A stretch of DNA of 19,155 bases, taken from DASQWC01 sp035640475. GTDB lineage: Bacteria; Actinomycetota; JAICYB01. Of this stretch, positions 1 through 7,424 are shown piece after piece; within the stretch, counting starts at the first letter, position 1; each line of letters begins with the position of its first letter. Location: positions 1-19,155 of the forward strand of contig DASQWC010000069.1 in the NCBI GenBank assembly GCA_035640475.1, in the 5' to 3' direction. A model generated the notes under the pieces. It worked only from the letters and a program-made list of their open reading frames with translations, was not told where the DNA came from and ran no database searches. Made by a program: the position numbers and the translations under genes.

Positions 1-1
1 G

Positions 2-238
2 TTCTCCTTCAACATCTTCGAGAGTGGCGAGCTCATTCACCCCCACGACGTGGGCACTATCCTCGATGGGGAAGGCGTCGCCATTCGAGCGGGCCATCAC
101 TGCGCAAAACCGCTGATGAGACGCTTCGACGTCCCGGCGACGTGCCGGGCGAGCTGCTACGTGTACAACGGTGAGGACGACATCGACGCGCTGGTGGAAT
201 CAGTCGCGAAGGCGCGCGGTTTCTTCTCGAGGGGCTAA
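2..238 (+). CDS. sufS: Cysteine desulfurase SufS, C-terminal fragment
   Basis: The 5' part lies outside the window; 78 codons remain, ending at TAA 236-238. The fragment contains RAGHHCAKPLM, which matches the SufS/group II cysteine desulfurase active-site loop; its Cys takes the persulfide sulfur from L-cysteine. It is followed by CRASCYVYNGEDDID, the family's usual (A/C)RxSxYxYNTxxEID segment. SufS is a PLP enzyme that supplies sulfur for iron-sulfur cluster assembly in the cytoplasm. The sufU gene starts two bases after the stop, and SufU is the known zinc-dependent sulfur acceptor of SufS in Gram-positive bacteria, so the pair fits a suf operon whose sufBCD genes are probably upstream. 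The PLP-lysine domain cannot be checked here. Confidence 0.93.
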   Translation, partial: FSFNIFESGELIHPHDVGTILDGEGVAIRAGHHCAKPLMRRFDVPATCRASCYVYNGEDDIDALVESVAKARGFFSRG

Positions 239-240
239 CC

Positions 241-708
241 ATGTCAGTGGAGGACCTGTACCGCGAGATCATCCTCGACCACTACCGCAGCCCGCGGAAC
301 AAGCGGCGCGGAGTGGAGGGCGCGATCGCGGTGAAGCACGACAACCCGCTGTGTGGGGACGAGCTCCACCTCGCTGTCGACATCAAGGACGGCCAGTTGC
401 AGGACGTCGCTTTCGACGGCAAGGGCTGCTCGATCTCGCAAGCCTCGGCGTCGATGATGACCGAGGCCGTCCAGGGTCACTCCGTGGGCGACGCCCTCGC
501 GCTCACTGAGACGATTCGGCTGATGATGCATGGGGAATCACCCCAAGGTGACCTCGGTGATCTCATGGCGCTGGAGGGCGTCGCCAAGTTCCCCGTCCGC
601 GTGAAGTGCGCGCTGCTCGCGTGGATGGCGCTGAAGGATGCGCTCGGTCAGACCGCCACGCCGGAGCGAAGCGGAGGCGCAGACGGGCAAGACAGGAACC
701 ACGCATGA
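241..708 (+). CDS. sufU: SufU zinc-dependent sulfurtransferase / Fe-S assembly scaffold protein
   Basis: This 155-residue protein has the SufU/IscU fold signature: LYREIILDHYRSPRN at the N-terminus, NPLCGDE (C38, D40), GKGCSIS (C63) and VKCALL (C123). These three Cys and one Asp correspond to the zinc site of Bacillus SufU. SufU takes persulfide sulfur from SufS and passes it to the SufBCD scaffold. The ATG at 241 lies two bases after the sufS stop, and a GAGGGG ribosome binding site sits just upstream, within the end of sufS. The stop overlaps the next start as ATGA, so sufU and sufT are probably translationally coupled. The last ~20 residues (ERSGGADGQDRNHA region) are a low-complexity tail that varies in this family. 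Confidence 0.95.
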   Translation: MSVEDLYREIILDHYRSPRNKRRGVEGAIAVKHDNPLCGDELHLAVDIKDGQLQDVAFDGKGCSISQASASMMTEAVQGHSVGDALALTETIRLMMHGESPQGDLGDLMALEGVAKFPVRVKCALLAWMALKDALGQTATPERSGGADGQDRNHA

Positions 709-1025
709 GCGAAACAAAGACCATCAACGAGGAAGAGGTCTGGGAGGTCCTGAAAGTCGTCACCGATCCGGAGATCGGGATCGACGTCGTGAACCTCGGC
801 CTTGTGTACGGCATCGACATCGAGGACTCGACGGTGAAGGTCCGCATGACGCTCACGTCGATGGGATGTCCCGCCACGGGCCTCATCGAGTTCCAAGCCA
901 AAGAGGCCGTCGGCACGGTCGACGGCGTCGACGACGTCGTCGTCGAGTTCACGTTCGACCCACCCTGGAGTCCCGACCGTATGACGGAAGAAGGCCGGGA
1001 CATGCTCCAGGCGATGGGCTACTAG
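705..1025 (+). CDS. sufT: SufT-like DUF59/MIP18-family iron-sulfur assembly protein
   Basis: This 106-residue protein is a single DUF59 (FeS_assembly_P) domain. It shows TDPEIGIDVVNLGLVYGI, then TSMGCP with the conserved Cys (C55), and ends with DPPWSPDRM. SufT proteins act in maturation or delivery of iron-sulfur clusters and are commonly the last gene of actinobacterial suf operons. The ATG at 705 is preferred over an upstream in-frame start because it overlaps the sufU stop as ATGA and the DUF59 fold begins directly after it. The stop codon forms one arm of a 12-bp palindrome that also carries the stop of the convergent DUF3105 gene. Confidence 0.92.
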   Translation: MSETKTINEEEVWEVLKVVTDPEIGIDVVNLGLVYGIDIEDSTVKVRMTLTSMGCPATGLIEFQAKEAVGTVDGVDDVVVEFTFDPPWSPDRMTEEGRDMLQAMGY

Positions 1026-1034
1026 CGCGCGCTA
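1023..1034. repeat. Perfect 12-bp palindrome carrying two convergent stop codons
   Basis: TAGCGCGCGCTA is its own reverse complement. Its left TAG ends sufT on the plus strand and its right CTA is the TAG stop of the DUF3105 gene on the minus strand. About 10 bases further right (1043-1058) a second inverted repeat, TCGGCTC-GG-GAGCCGA, lies inside the 3' end of the DUF3105 gene. Together they could form a bidirectional termination structure, but there is no T-run, so terminator function is only a guess. Confidence 0.5.
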
Positions 1035-1826
1035 CGCGGCCTTCGGCTCGGGAGCCGAGCGCGCCTCCCGGTATCGCTCGACGAACGCGTCGATGACGCG
1101 TGTGTTCGATCCTTCGCACCGCACGATCCGGCCCCATGCGGTCAGCGCCACCTTCGTGTCGCCGCGAAGCTGCGCATAGGGGACGACGATCACCTTTCGC
1201 TCGTCGCGATACTTTCGCTCGAGCGCGCGCTCCTGATCGCTCGTCAATCCCTTGTGCCAAACGATGATGTAGCCGTGCTCCAGGGAATGGACGGCTCTGT
1301 AGATCGACGGCTGCTTCTCGGGGTCGGTACCGAAGGGCTTGTCGTAGATCCCGTGTGGAACGACACCCCGGCCGTCGTGGGCGCCGTGGGTCGGCGGCGA
1401 TGAGTCGTAGCGAGTCGTCCCGCCGACCGGCAGGTGTTGTCCGGAGCCGCTCCCGCCCGTTTCCCGAACCTCCGAGCAGCCGTTGGCGACGGCGAGCTTA
1501 TTGAACTGGTCCACTTGACGGCTCGTGAACATCGAGCGCGCAACGAACGCGCCGACGAGGGCGAGGACGACGAGCCCGGCAATGACATACGGGCGGGTCT
1601 TGCTCTTGCCGCGCGCGCGCTTTCGGCGGGCGGGTGCACGCGTTGCTGGTCGTCCGGGCGTCGCGTGTGTCCAGGGCTCGGACGCGGACGGCGGCGGCTC
1701 CGGTGTGACCGGATGCACGGGCGACGGCTGGGACGTGGGGGGGCCGCTCGGTGCATGGGCCGTCCCGGGGGCCGAATGGACCGGCGGCGCGACCGGACGC
1801 CGGTGCTTGCGCTTCTTCTTGGCCAT
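1032..1826 (-). CDS. DUF3105 domain membrane-anchored protein
   Basis: This 264-residue protein has three visible parts. Residues 1-78 are a basic, proline-rich cytoplasmic region starting MAKKKRKHRRP. Residues about 79-99 form one membrane segment (YVIAGLVVLALVGAFVARSMF). The remainder is an extracytoplasmic DUF3105 domain with PPTHGAH (144-150), AVHSLEHGYIIVW (178-190) and VIVVPYAQL. The His-rich conserved motifs suggest metal or ligand binding, but no biochemical function of the family is known to me. Two Cys (C117 and one in RIVRCEGSN) lie outside the membrane and could form a disulfide. The start ATG at 1826 is 26 bp from the divergent lnt start. The gene converges on sufT with six bases between the stops. 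Confidence 0.88.
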   Translation of the reverse strand: MAKKKRKHRRPVAPPVHSAPGTAHAPSGPPTSQPSPVHPVTPEPPPSASEPWTHATPGRPATRAPARRKRARGKSKTRPYVIAGLVVLALVGAFVARSMFTSRQVDQFNKLAVANGCSEVRETGGSGSGQHLPVGGTTRYDSSPPTHGAHDGRGVVPHGIYDKPFGTDPEKQPSIYRAVHSLEHGYIIVWHKGLTSDQERALERKYRDERKVIVVPYAQLRGDTKVALTAWGRIVRCEGSNTRVIDAFVERYREARSAPEPKAA

Positions 1827-1852
1827 CGGTCAGCCAGCATACTGATCGTCAC

Positions 1853-3322
1853 GTGACCGGTCGGCGTACGGCTTTGGGGCTCGGCGCGGCCGTGGCCTCG
1901 GCTCTTCTGCTCTTCGTGGCCGGTGAACCGGTCGGCATCGGCGTTCTCGCCTGGATCGCCCTCGTCCCCCTGTTCGCAGCCGTCCGCGACGCAGAGAAGC
2001 TGCGGTGGGCGTGGCTGTACGGCCTCGTCTTCGGGCTCGTCTTCTTCGGCATCCACCTGTCCTGGATCTTCCTGTTCGGCTGGATGGCGTGGACGGCGCT
2101 TACGATCGCGATGGCGCTGTACATGAGCGCCGCCACTCTCGTCGGCTGGCTCGTCCGCAACTCGTTGCTCGCGCCGCTGATGATGGCCGGCGCGTGGACG
2201 GGAATGGAGCTCGTCCGCGACAGATGGCCGGTCGGCGGCTTCTCGTGGGGAGCGATCGGCACGACCCAGGGCTCGGTTCCCGGCGTCCGCTGGCTCGCGG
2301 GCGTCGTCGGCGTATACGGGCTGTCGTTTCTCGTCGCACTTGCCGCGAGCCTCATTGCCGGCCGGACGTGGGCATGGCGAAGTGTTGGGGTTGCCGCAAT
2401 CGTGCTCGCCGGGTTCATCGCGGCGGACGTAATCCTTCACGGATCGCCGGAGCCGGGCCGTCCGTATCGAATCGCGGTCGTGCAGGGCGGCGTGCCTCGC
2501 CCGCCTCGACCGGATCAGAACGAGGTGATCCTGCGCAACCACATCCGCGTGTCACGAGCGCTCATCAAGGAGCGCGGTCCTCTCGACGTCGTCGTCTGGC
2601 CCGAGAGCGCCGTTGCCAACAGCGTCGCCGACACAGGACTGGCGGAGCTGAAGGCGCTCGCGCTCGAGACGAACACGTCGTTTCTCGTCGGCCGCTCATA
2701 TTTCACCCAGGACGCCTACTTCAATCTCATCGAGCACGTCACCCCCGGCGGGCGCATCGACGGGGAGTACGCGAAGCGCCACCCGGTTCCGTTTGGGGAG
2801 TACGTCCCGATCGGGTTCTTTCGCAGCTTTGTCGGGACGCTGCAGTCGGAGATCCCCGTCGATCAGCGGCCCGGGACCGAAGCGACGGTCTTCGACGTGG
2901 AAGGCAGGAAAGTCGCAACGCCCGTGTGCTTCGAGTCGGTCTTCCCCCGGGACTTCCTCGACTTTGCGCGGCAGGGAACCGAGCTGTTCGTTCTGACGAC
3001 GAATAACTCGTCCTTCGAGCGTTCGTACGCCTCGCAGCAGCACGTCGCCCACACGCGCATGCGGGCATTGGAGACGCGTCAGTGGGTCGTGCAGGCGGCG
3101 CTGGCCGGCATCAGCGGCGTCCTCGGCCCGGACGGTTCGGTCACGCAAACGACGAAGCTCTTCACGACAACCGGATTCGTCGCCGACGTACGCACGCGAC
3201 CATCGCAGTCGCTCTACGCATCGATCGGCGACGTGTTCCCGTCGATCTTCGGCGCGCTCCCGTTGCTCGGATTGCTCGAGGCGCTCGTGCGCAAAAGGCG
3301 CGAGCTAGAGTCGTCCACGTGA
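1853..3322 (+). CDS. lnt: Apolipoprotein N-acyltransferase
   Basis: This 489-residue integral membrane enzyme transfers an acyl chain from phospholipid to the N-terminal cysteine of lipoproteins. The N-terminal ~210 residues contain several hydrophobic segments. They are followed by a C-N hydrolase (nitrilase-like) periplasm-facing domain with the Lnt triad in order: VVWPESAVAN (E251), EYAKRHPVPFGEYVP (K308) and PVCFESVFPRD (C359). The GTG start at 1853 is chosen because it begins just before the first membrane segment (ALGLGAAVASALLLFVAG); reading further upstream would run into the divergent gene. No clear ribosome binding site is seen, so a leaderless mRNA is possible. There is no fused Ppm1 domain as in Mycobacterium tuberculosis. 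The stop overlaps the next start as GTGA. Confidence 0.93.
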   Translation: MTGRRTALGLGAAVASALLLFVAGEPVGIGVLAWIALVPLFAAVRDAEKLRWAWLYGLVFGLVFFGIHLSWIFLFGWMAWTALTIAMALYMSAATLVGWLVRNSLLAPLMMAGAWTGMELVRDRWPVGGFSWGAIGTTQGSVPGVRWLAGVVGVYGLSFLVALAASLIAGRTWAWRSVGVAAIVLAGFIAADVILHGSPEPGRPYRIAVVQGGVPRPPRPDQNEVILRNHIRVSRALIKERGPLDVVVWPESAVANSVADTGLAELKALALETNTSFLVGRSYFTQDAYFNLIEHVTPGGRIDGEYAKRHPVPFGEYVPIGFFRSFVGTLQSEIPVDQRPGTEATVFDVEGRKVATPVCFESVFPRDFLDFARQGTELFVLTTNNSSFERSYASQQHVAHTRMRALETRQWVVQAALAGISGVLGPDGSVTQTTKLFTTTGFVADVRTRPSQSLYASIGDVFPSIFGALPLLGLLEALVRKRRELESST

Positions 3323-3756
3323 AGATCTCCGTCGGCTCGGACGAGCGCACTCCGACGACCGACGCCGTCGTCGAGGAGCTTCGCAAACGCGGGATCGACG
3401 TCGAGCTCTACGGTCCGCTGTCCGATCAGGCTAAGCAATGGGCGGAAGTGGCTGAGGATGTCGCGCGCGATGTCGCCGACGGAAGGGCCGAACGAGGGAT
3501 CCTCTTCTGCTGGACGGGCACCGGATGCTCAATGGCGGCCAACAAGGTTCCCGGCGTCAGGGCCGCGCTGTGCACGGACGCCGAGACGGCGCGCGGTGCG
3601 CGGCGGTGGAACGACGCAAATGTGCTGTCGATGAGCCTTCGATTGGCGACGCCGATCCTCGCGCGCGAGATCGTCGGTGCGTTTCTCGACACCGGGGATG
3701 TCGACCCGTCGGAGATTCCGAACATCCAGCGGCTGGGAAAGCTGGAGGCGAGGTGA
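3319..3756 (+). CDS. RpiB/LacA/LacB-family sugar-phosphate isomerase-like protein
   Basis: This 145-residue protein has the RpiB fold pattern: VKISVGSDERTP at the N-terminus, GILFCWTGTGCSMAANKVPGVRAALC (from residue 60) and RRWNDANVLSMSLRLA. C64 aligns with the catalytic base Cys of Escherichia coli RpiB. Two histidines expected in that enzyme are absent: the usual GxDH is GSDE (E9), and the usual xHNxANVL is RWNDANVL (W instead of the ring-opening His). It is therefore a family member, but activity on ribose 5-phosphate is uncertain, so I give no gene symbol. The GTG start at 3319 overlaps the lnt stop, and the stop overlaps the next GTG, so the three genes are probably coupled. Confidence 0.85.
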   Translation: MKISVGSDERTPTTDAVVEELRKRGIDVELYGPLSDQAKQWAEVAEDVARDVADGRAERGILFCWTGTGCSMAANKVPGVRAALCTDAETARGARRWNDANVLSMSLRLATPILAREIVGAFLDTGDVDPSEIPNIQRLGKLEAR

Positions 3757-4079
3757 GCTTCGACGACGACATCGGCGAGCTGGGCTTCGAGCTTCTGGAC
3801 GAGCGACGCGGCGCGCGACGGTTCACGCGCAGGTCGAATCCGTTCCTGAAGTGGTGGCTGATGATCCACCCGGACGGAACGGCCGAGCTGACGTGGGAAT
3901 TCGAGCTCGGCGAGTACCTGAAGGCAAAGGGCCTGCACGTCTCCGTCCAGGACGAGCTCTCGCTGCTGTTGTTTCCGTCGCAGGAGGCTCGAGGTCCGGC
4001 CGACGGCGCGTGGCTCCGCGCCGAGATCGAGCGGTCCGAGCTGCAGCTGAAGTCGGTCGACTTGCTCACGGGCTCGTAA
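3753..4079 (+). CDS. Conserved-looking hypothetical protein
   Basis: I do not recognise this 108-residue protein. It starts GTG within the stop of the isomerase-like gene (GTGA overlap), which supports it being real. It has no signal peptide or membrane segment. It is rich in acidic residues and Trp, with NPFLKWWLMIHPDGTAELTWEFELGEYLKAKGLHVSVQDELSLLLFP in the middle quoted here only as its composition: alternating hydrophobic and charged residues suggest a small alpha/beta cytoplasmic domain. Codon use matches its neighbours. Function is unknown; coupling to the isomerase-like gene suggests a shared role. Confidence 0.7.
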   Translation: MSFDDDIGELGFELLDERRGARRFTRRSNPFLKWWLMIHPDGTAELTWEFELGEYLKAKGLHVSVQDELSLLLFPSQEARGPADGAWLRAEIERSELQLKSVDLLTGS

Positions 4080-4097
4080 GGGCATAGAAGATTCGTC

Positions 4098-4107
4098 GGA
4101 GGTGATC
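4098..4107 (+). promoter_or_regulatory. Unusually complete Shine-Dalgarno sequence
   Basis: GGAGGTGATC matches the reverse complement of the bacterial 16S rRNA 3' end over ten bases. It lies four bases before the GTG start of the DUF1918 gene and decides that start. Most genes here have weaker sites, so this small basic protein may be translated strongly. Confidence 0.8.
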
Positions 4108-4111
4108 TGCG

Positions 4112-4375
4112 GTGGAAGCAAAGAGCGGTGACCGGGTCTCTGTGGACGCGAAGAAGGTCGGCCAGCCCCGGCGGGCCGGTGTTATCCGGAGCGTGTCGAA
4201 AGGTATCTCCGGCGCCCGGTACCAGGTGCGCTGGGACGACGGACAGGAGTCGGTGCTGGCCCCCGGTGCCGGCAACCTCGTCATCGAAGGTCGCGGCGGC
4301 AACGGCAAGGGCGCTGGAAAGAGGCGCTCTGCGGCCAAGCCGGCAAAGAAGAAGACCGCGAAGCGCAAGCGCTGA
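4112..4375 (+). CDS. DUF1918 domain protein with lysine-rich tail
   Basis: This 87-residue protein has an N-terminal DUF1918-like domain: MEAKSGDRVSVDAKKVGQPRRAGVI, then ARYQVRWDDGQESVLAPG. This is the small SH3-like barrel pattern (GDRxxV ... YxVRWxDG) known from actinobacterial proteins. Residues about 62-87 form a Gly- then Lys/Arg-rich tail (KKKTAKRKR) typical of nucleic-acid-binding extensions. It is probably a small cytoplasmic, possibly DNA- or RNA-associated protein; no reaction is known. It starts GTG after a ten-base Shine-Dalgarno match. It converges with the LLM oxidoreductase gene, leaving only three bases between the ends. Confidence 0.85.
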   Translation: MEAKSGDRVSVDAKKVGQPRRAGVIRSVSKGISGARYQVRWDDGQESVLAPGAGNLVIEGRGGNGKGAGKRRSAAKPAKKKTAKRKR

Positions 4376-4378
4376 CCG

Positions 4379-5503
4379 TTACACCGGGATCTTCTTGATC
4401 TCGTCCTTGGCTTCAGTCAGCAGCTTGTAGGACGGCCCTACCAGGCTCACATCGTTGAAGAACGTGACGTTCCAGAACGCGATGTGCCGAAGACCCGCCG
4501 CTGCGTAAGCGCCGACGGTCTTGGCGAGGTCGTCCGGCGTCCCGTGGAAGAGCGCGTCGTGTGCGAGCTCGAACGGGATGGCTTCGATCGCGTTCATCGC
4601 CTCTTCGCGCCCGAGTCGTGCCGGCACGTACTCGAGCAGACCGTAGAAGTCGTCACCCAGGGGATGGCGGAAGCCGCGTTCTTCGAAGTAGGAGGCGGGC
4701 AGCGCGAGCAGGAGCGCCTTGACCATCGGGTGGTCGAGGTACCGGTGGGACAGCTCGTGATCCTCGGCGACGAGTGTGTACCGCCACAAGCCCGCCACGA
4801 TGCCGTCGGGATCTCGTCCGTGCGTGATTGCGGAGTCGCGGATCATCTGCCAGCGACTCGCGTAGTCCTCGAGGTCGATGAACGTGGGAAGCCAGCCGTC
4901 GGCCAGCTCACCGGTGATCCGGCACATGCGCGGCCCGTGGGCCGCAACCCAGATCGGTGGGAAGCGCCCGGGAGTGTGGGGGCCCATACCGTTCACGGCT
5001 CCCTCGAGTGTGTAGACGGGGCCCGCGTAGTCGACCGGCTCGTCGTTTTCCCAGAGCAACCGGATGACCCGCAGCGCGTCCTGGAGCGTTGTGGCCGGAC
5101 GATCGAAGGACATCCCGTACGGCGTGATGTTCTCGCCTTCTCCGGCGCCGATGCCGAGGATCGCGCGGCCTGCGGTCAGGTGATCGAGCGTCAGCCATGC
5201 GCGTGCGAGCTGCGCGGGGTGGTTGCGGAAGGGCTCTGTGACCGAGGTGCCGAGCTGGATCCGGTCGGTCGCGGTCGCGGCAGCAGTGATCGCGGCGATC
5301 GGGTCGAAGTACATATGCGGGTTGGGAAGCACGGTGGCCAGGGACAGGATGTCCGGCGTCCATACCGTCTGGGGATGCCAGCCCATGAGGTGGTCGGGCC
5401 ACCAAATCACGTCGAAGCCGCGTTCTTCGTTGCGCTTGGCCGTATACGTGAGTGCCTCAACCGGCGGCTGCAAGCTCCCCGGCACCCCGACGCTGATAGG
5501 CAT
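4379..5503 (-). CDS. LLM-class flavin/F420-dependent oxidoreductase
   Basis: This 374-residue protein is a luciferase-like (beta/alpha)8 barrel. Seen motifs are an N-terminal GFDVIWWPDHLMGW strand and loop, RIQLGTSVTEPFRNHPAQLARAWLTLDHLTAGRAILGIGAGEGEN (residues about 81-125, described here by its LGTSV, RNHP and GIGAGEGEN elements), then PPIWVAAHGPRM and ADGWLP. This layout is typical of actinobacterial F420-dependent enzymes related to methylene-tetrahydromethanopterin reductase and F420-dependent glucose-6-phosphate dehydrogenase. F420 is favoured over FMN by similarity to that subgroup, but the substrate cannot be named. The ATG at 5503 is 17 bp from the divergent gpsA start. There are no operon partners. 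Confidence 0.88.
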   Translation of the reverse strand: MPISVGVPGSLQPPVEALTYTAKRNEERGFDVIWWPDHLMGWHPQTVWTPDILSLATVLPNPHMYFDPIAAITAAATATDRIQLGTSVTEPFRNHPAQLARAWLTLDHLTAGRAILGIGAGEGENITPYGMSFDRPATTLQDALRVIRLLWENDEPVDYAGPVYTLEGAVNGMGPHTPGRFPPIWVAAHGPRMCRITGELADGWLPTFIDLEDYASRWQMIRDSAITHGRDPDGIVAGLWRYTLVAEDHELSHRYLDHPMVKALLLALPASYFEERGFRHPLGDDFYGLLEYVPARLGREEAMNAIEAIPFELAHDALFHGTPDDLAKTVGAYAAAGLRHIAFWNVTFFNDVSLVGPSYKLLTEAKDEIKKIPV

Positions 5504-5520
5504 CTGCCATTGTTTAGCTG

Positions 5521-6540
5521 ATGACGAAGGTTGCCTGCATCGGCGCGGGGTCGTTTGGGACGACCATGGCCGGCGTCGCCGCTCAGAACGCGAACGACGT
5601 CGTCCTGTGGTGCCGGCGCGGCGATCTCGCCGAGCAGGTCAACGAGCGCAGGACCAACGAGGACTATCTCCCGGGCATCCGGCTCCCGGACGGCTTGAGT
5701 GCGACCGCCGACATCGAGGAGGCAATGCGCGGCGCATCGGTCTGCATCATGGCCGTCCCGTCCCACGGCTGGCGCGAGATCCTGCGCACGATCACACCTT
5801 TTCTGGACGACGTCGACGTCGTCGTCAGCCTTACAAAGGGACTCGAAGTCGACACGAACCTGCGGATGAGTGAAGTGCTCTTCGAGGAGTGTCCGGACTT
5901 CCCGACGGAAAAGTACGCGATGCTGTCCGGCCCCAACATCGCACGCGAGATCGCCCGCAAGATGCCGGCCGCGACCGCGGTCGGCTGCACGGACGAAAAG
6001 CGGGCCGAGCTCGTCCAGAACGTCTTCCATCAGCCGTATTTCCGCGTCTACACGAACAACGACGTCGTCGGTTGCGAGCTCGGAGGCGCCATCAAGAACA
6101 TCGTCGCGATCGCTGCGGGGATCGCCGACACGATGGGTTTCGGGGACAATGCGATGGCGGCGTTGATGACGCGCGGTCTCGCCGAGCTCACGAGGCTCGG
6201 CACCCGGCTCGGCGGCCAGCCGCTCACGTTCGCGGGACTTGCGGGTATGGGAGACCTCATCGTGACCTGCGTCTCGAAGTACTCGCGAAACCGCCGGGTC
6301 GGCAAAGAGCTCGGAAAGGGACGAAAGATCGACGACATCATCGCCGAGATGAACATGGTCGCCGAAGGCGTGAAGACCTCGAGGCCGATCCTCGAGCTCG
6401 GGCGAAAGGTCGACGCGTGGATGCCGATCACGGAGGGCGTCGTCTCGCTGATCTACGAAGGCAGCACGCCCGACCAGATGGTGGCCGACATCCTGGCTCG
6501 GCCGGCCATGGCGGAGACCTACGGGATCGAAGACGCGTGA
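5521..6540 (+). CDS. gpsA: NAD(P)H-dependent glycerol-3-phosphate dehydrogenase
   Basis: This 339-residue cytoplasmic enzyme reduces dihydroxyacetone phosphate to sn-glycerol 3-phosphate, the backbone for phospholipids. The Rossmann motif GAGSFGTTMA (G8, G10, G13) opens the protein. SLTKGLE supplies K106 and GGAIKNIVAIAAG supplies K192, the conserved catalytic lysines. LSGPNIAREI and GLAGMGDLIVTCVSKYSRNRRVG are family signatures; the usual TCxSxxSRNR is TCVSKYSRNR. The ATG at 5521 is the only possible start because an in-frame TAG lies at 5515-5517. No ribosome binding site is visible in the 17 bp shared with the divergent gene, so a leaderless transcript is possible. The stop overlaps the next GTG. 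Confidence 0.97.
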   Translation: MTKVACIGAGSFGTTMAGVAAQNANDVVLWCRRGDLAEQVNERRTNEDYLPGIRLPDGLSATADIEEAMRGASVCIMAVPSHGWREILRTITPFLDDVDVVVSLTKGLEVDTNLRMSEVLFEECPDFPTEKYAMLSGPNIAREIARKMPAATAVGCTDEKRAELVQNVFHQPYFRVYTNNDVVGCELGGAIKNIVAIAAGIADTMGFGDNAMAALMTRGLAELTRLGTRLGGQPLTFAGLAGMGDLIVTCVSKYSRNRRVGKELGKGRKIDDIIAEMNMVAEGVKTSRPILELGRKVDAWMPITEGVVSLIYEGSTPDQMVADILARPAMAETYGIEDA

Positions 6541-7424
6541 CGGGAATCGAGGGGGAGCCCGTCCCGCCGTCGTTCTGGCGTGCCGTCCGAGTCACGTTCG
6601 ACGGCGTCATTCGGCACTGGCGGACGTGCCTGGCGCTGGTCTCGGTGTACGCGATCCTCAACGGTGTCTCGAATGCGATCGGCCGGGCCGACCCACTCGA
6701 CTTCGATCCGTCGGCTGCTTCGCCCAGTGAGCTCGTCGTGATCAGTGCGGCGGCGCTGGCCGGTATCGGCACGCTCGCGCTCATCTGGATCTTCGTGCAT
6801 CCGCCGACGCTCGGAGCGTTATCGCTGGTCGGATCCGCCGTCGTCGCCGGGGACGAGCTGGAGACGCACGGGATCGTCCGGCGCGTGCTGGATCGCGCGC
6901 TCGAGGTCATCGGAGCGTTCGTGCTCACGCTGCTGATCCTGCTCGTCGCTCCGATCGCAATCGGTTTGTTCGGATTGGTCGCCAACCTCGTCACGAACGC
7001 CGAGACGACGATCGCCGCGATGTTCGCGCTGGCCTTTGTCCTCGCCGTCCCGGTCGTGTACATGTTCGTCCGGCTCTCGCTGGCGATTCCCGTCGTGCTT
7101 CGTGAAGGGCTCGGCCCGGTCGCCGCCCTCAGACGGTCGTGGGACCTGGTCGGCGGGGTGTGGTGGTGGGTGTTCGGCGTGTTCGTCGTCGTTGGTATCG
7201 CCGGCGGGATCGGCGGCGGCATCCTCGCGGCGATCCTCTCGCTCGGCAACGCGGGCATCTCCGGCTCCGGTGACTCGAACTTCGTCCTGGCTGCGCTCGG
7301 GAGCGCCGTCTCATCGGCCGTGTCCGGATCGCTGCTGGGCGTAGTGACCGGCGTCGTGTATGAAGCGCGAGCGGAGGTCTTGTCTCCGTCCGAGCTCCCA
7401 CTGCCCGACGTGCCGGGCGAGTGA
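6537..7424 (+). CDS. Polytopic membrane protein of unknown function
   Basis: This 295-residue protein has about six hydrophobic segments (roughly residues 29-46, 67-88, 122-152, 159-186, 206-236 and 250-275). A loop before the fifth reads GLGPVAALRRSWDLVGGVWWWVF, resembling the xxALRRSWxLxxGxxW repeat seen in glycerophosphodiester phosphodiesterase membrane-domain-like and related uncharacterised proteins. No catalytic domain is present. The GTG start overlaps the gpsA stop, and its stop overlaps the GH15 start (GTGA), so it is coupled on both sides. That context suggests an envelope or lipid-related role, but I cannot assign one. Confidence 0.82.
   Translation: MTGIEGEPVPPSFWRAVRVTFDGVIRHWRTCLALVSVYAILNGVSNAIGRADPLDFDPSAASPSELVVISAAALAGIGTLALIWIFVHPPTLGALSLVGSAVVAGDELETHGIVRRVLDRALEVIGAFVLTLLILLVAPIAIGLFGLVANLVTNAETTIAAMFALAFVLAVPVVYMFVRLSLAIPVVLREGLGPVAALRRSWDLVGGVWWWVFGVFVVVGIAGGIGGGILAAILSLGNAGISGSGDSNFVLAALGSAVSSAVSGSLLGVVTGVVYEARAEVLSPSELPLPDVPGE

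Noticed and set aside
1244..2542. A 432-codon minus-strand frame across the DUF3105 and lnt genes
   Set aside because: It overlaps two well-supported genes and encodes Arg/Pro/Ser-rich sequence without domain features.
4362..4373. AGCGC-AA-GCGCT inverted repeat at the end of the DUF1918 gene
   Set aside because: The stem is five bases with a two-base loop, lies in coding sequence and has no T-run, so it is too weak to call a terminator.
4460..4472. GAACGTGACGTTC resembling a LexA box
   Set aside because: The spacer is five bases instead of four, and the site is deep in the 3' coding part of the LLM gene.
4484..5521. A 345-codon plus-strand frame opposite the LLM oxidoreductase
   Set aside because: The minus-strand gene has clear family motifs and a complete length. 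The plus-strand reading is Arg/Val/Gly-rich with no recognisable domain.
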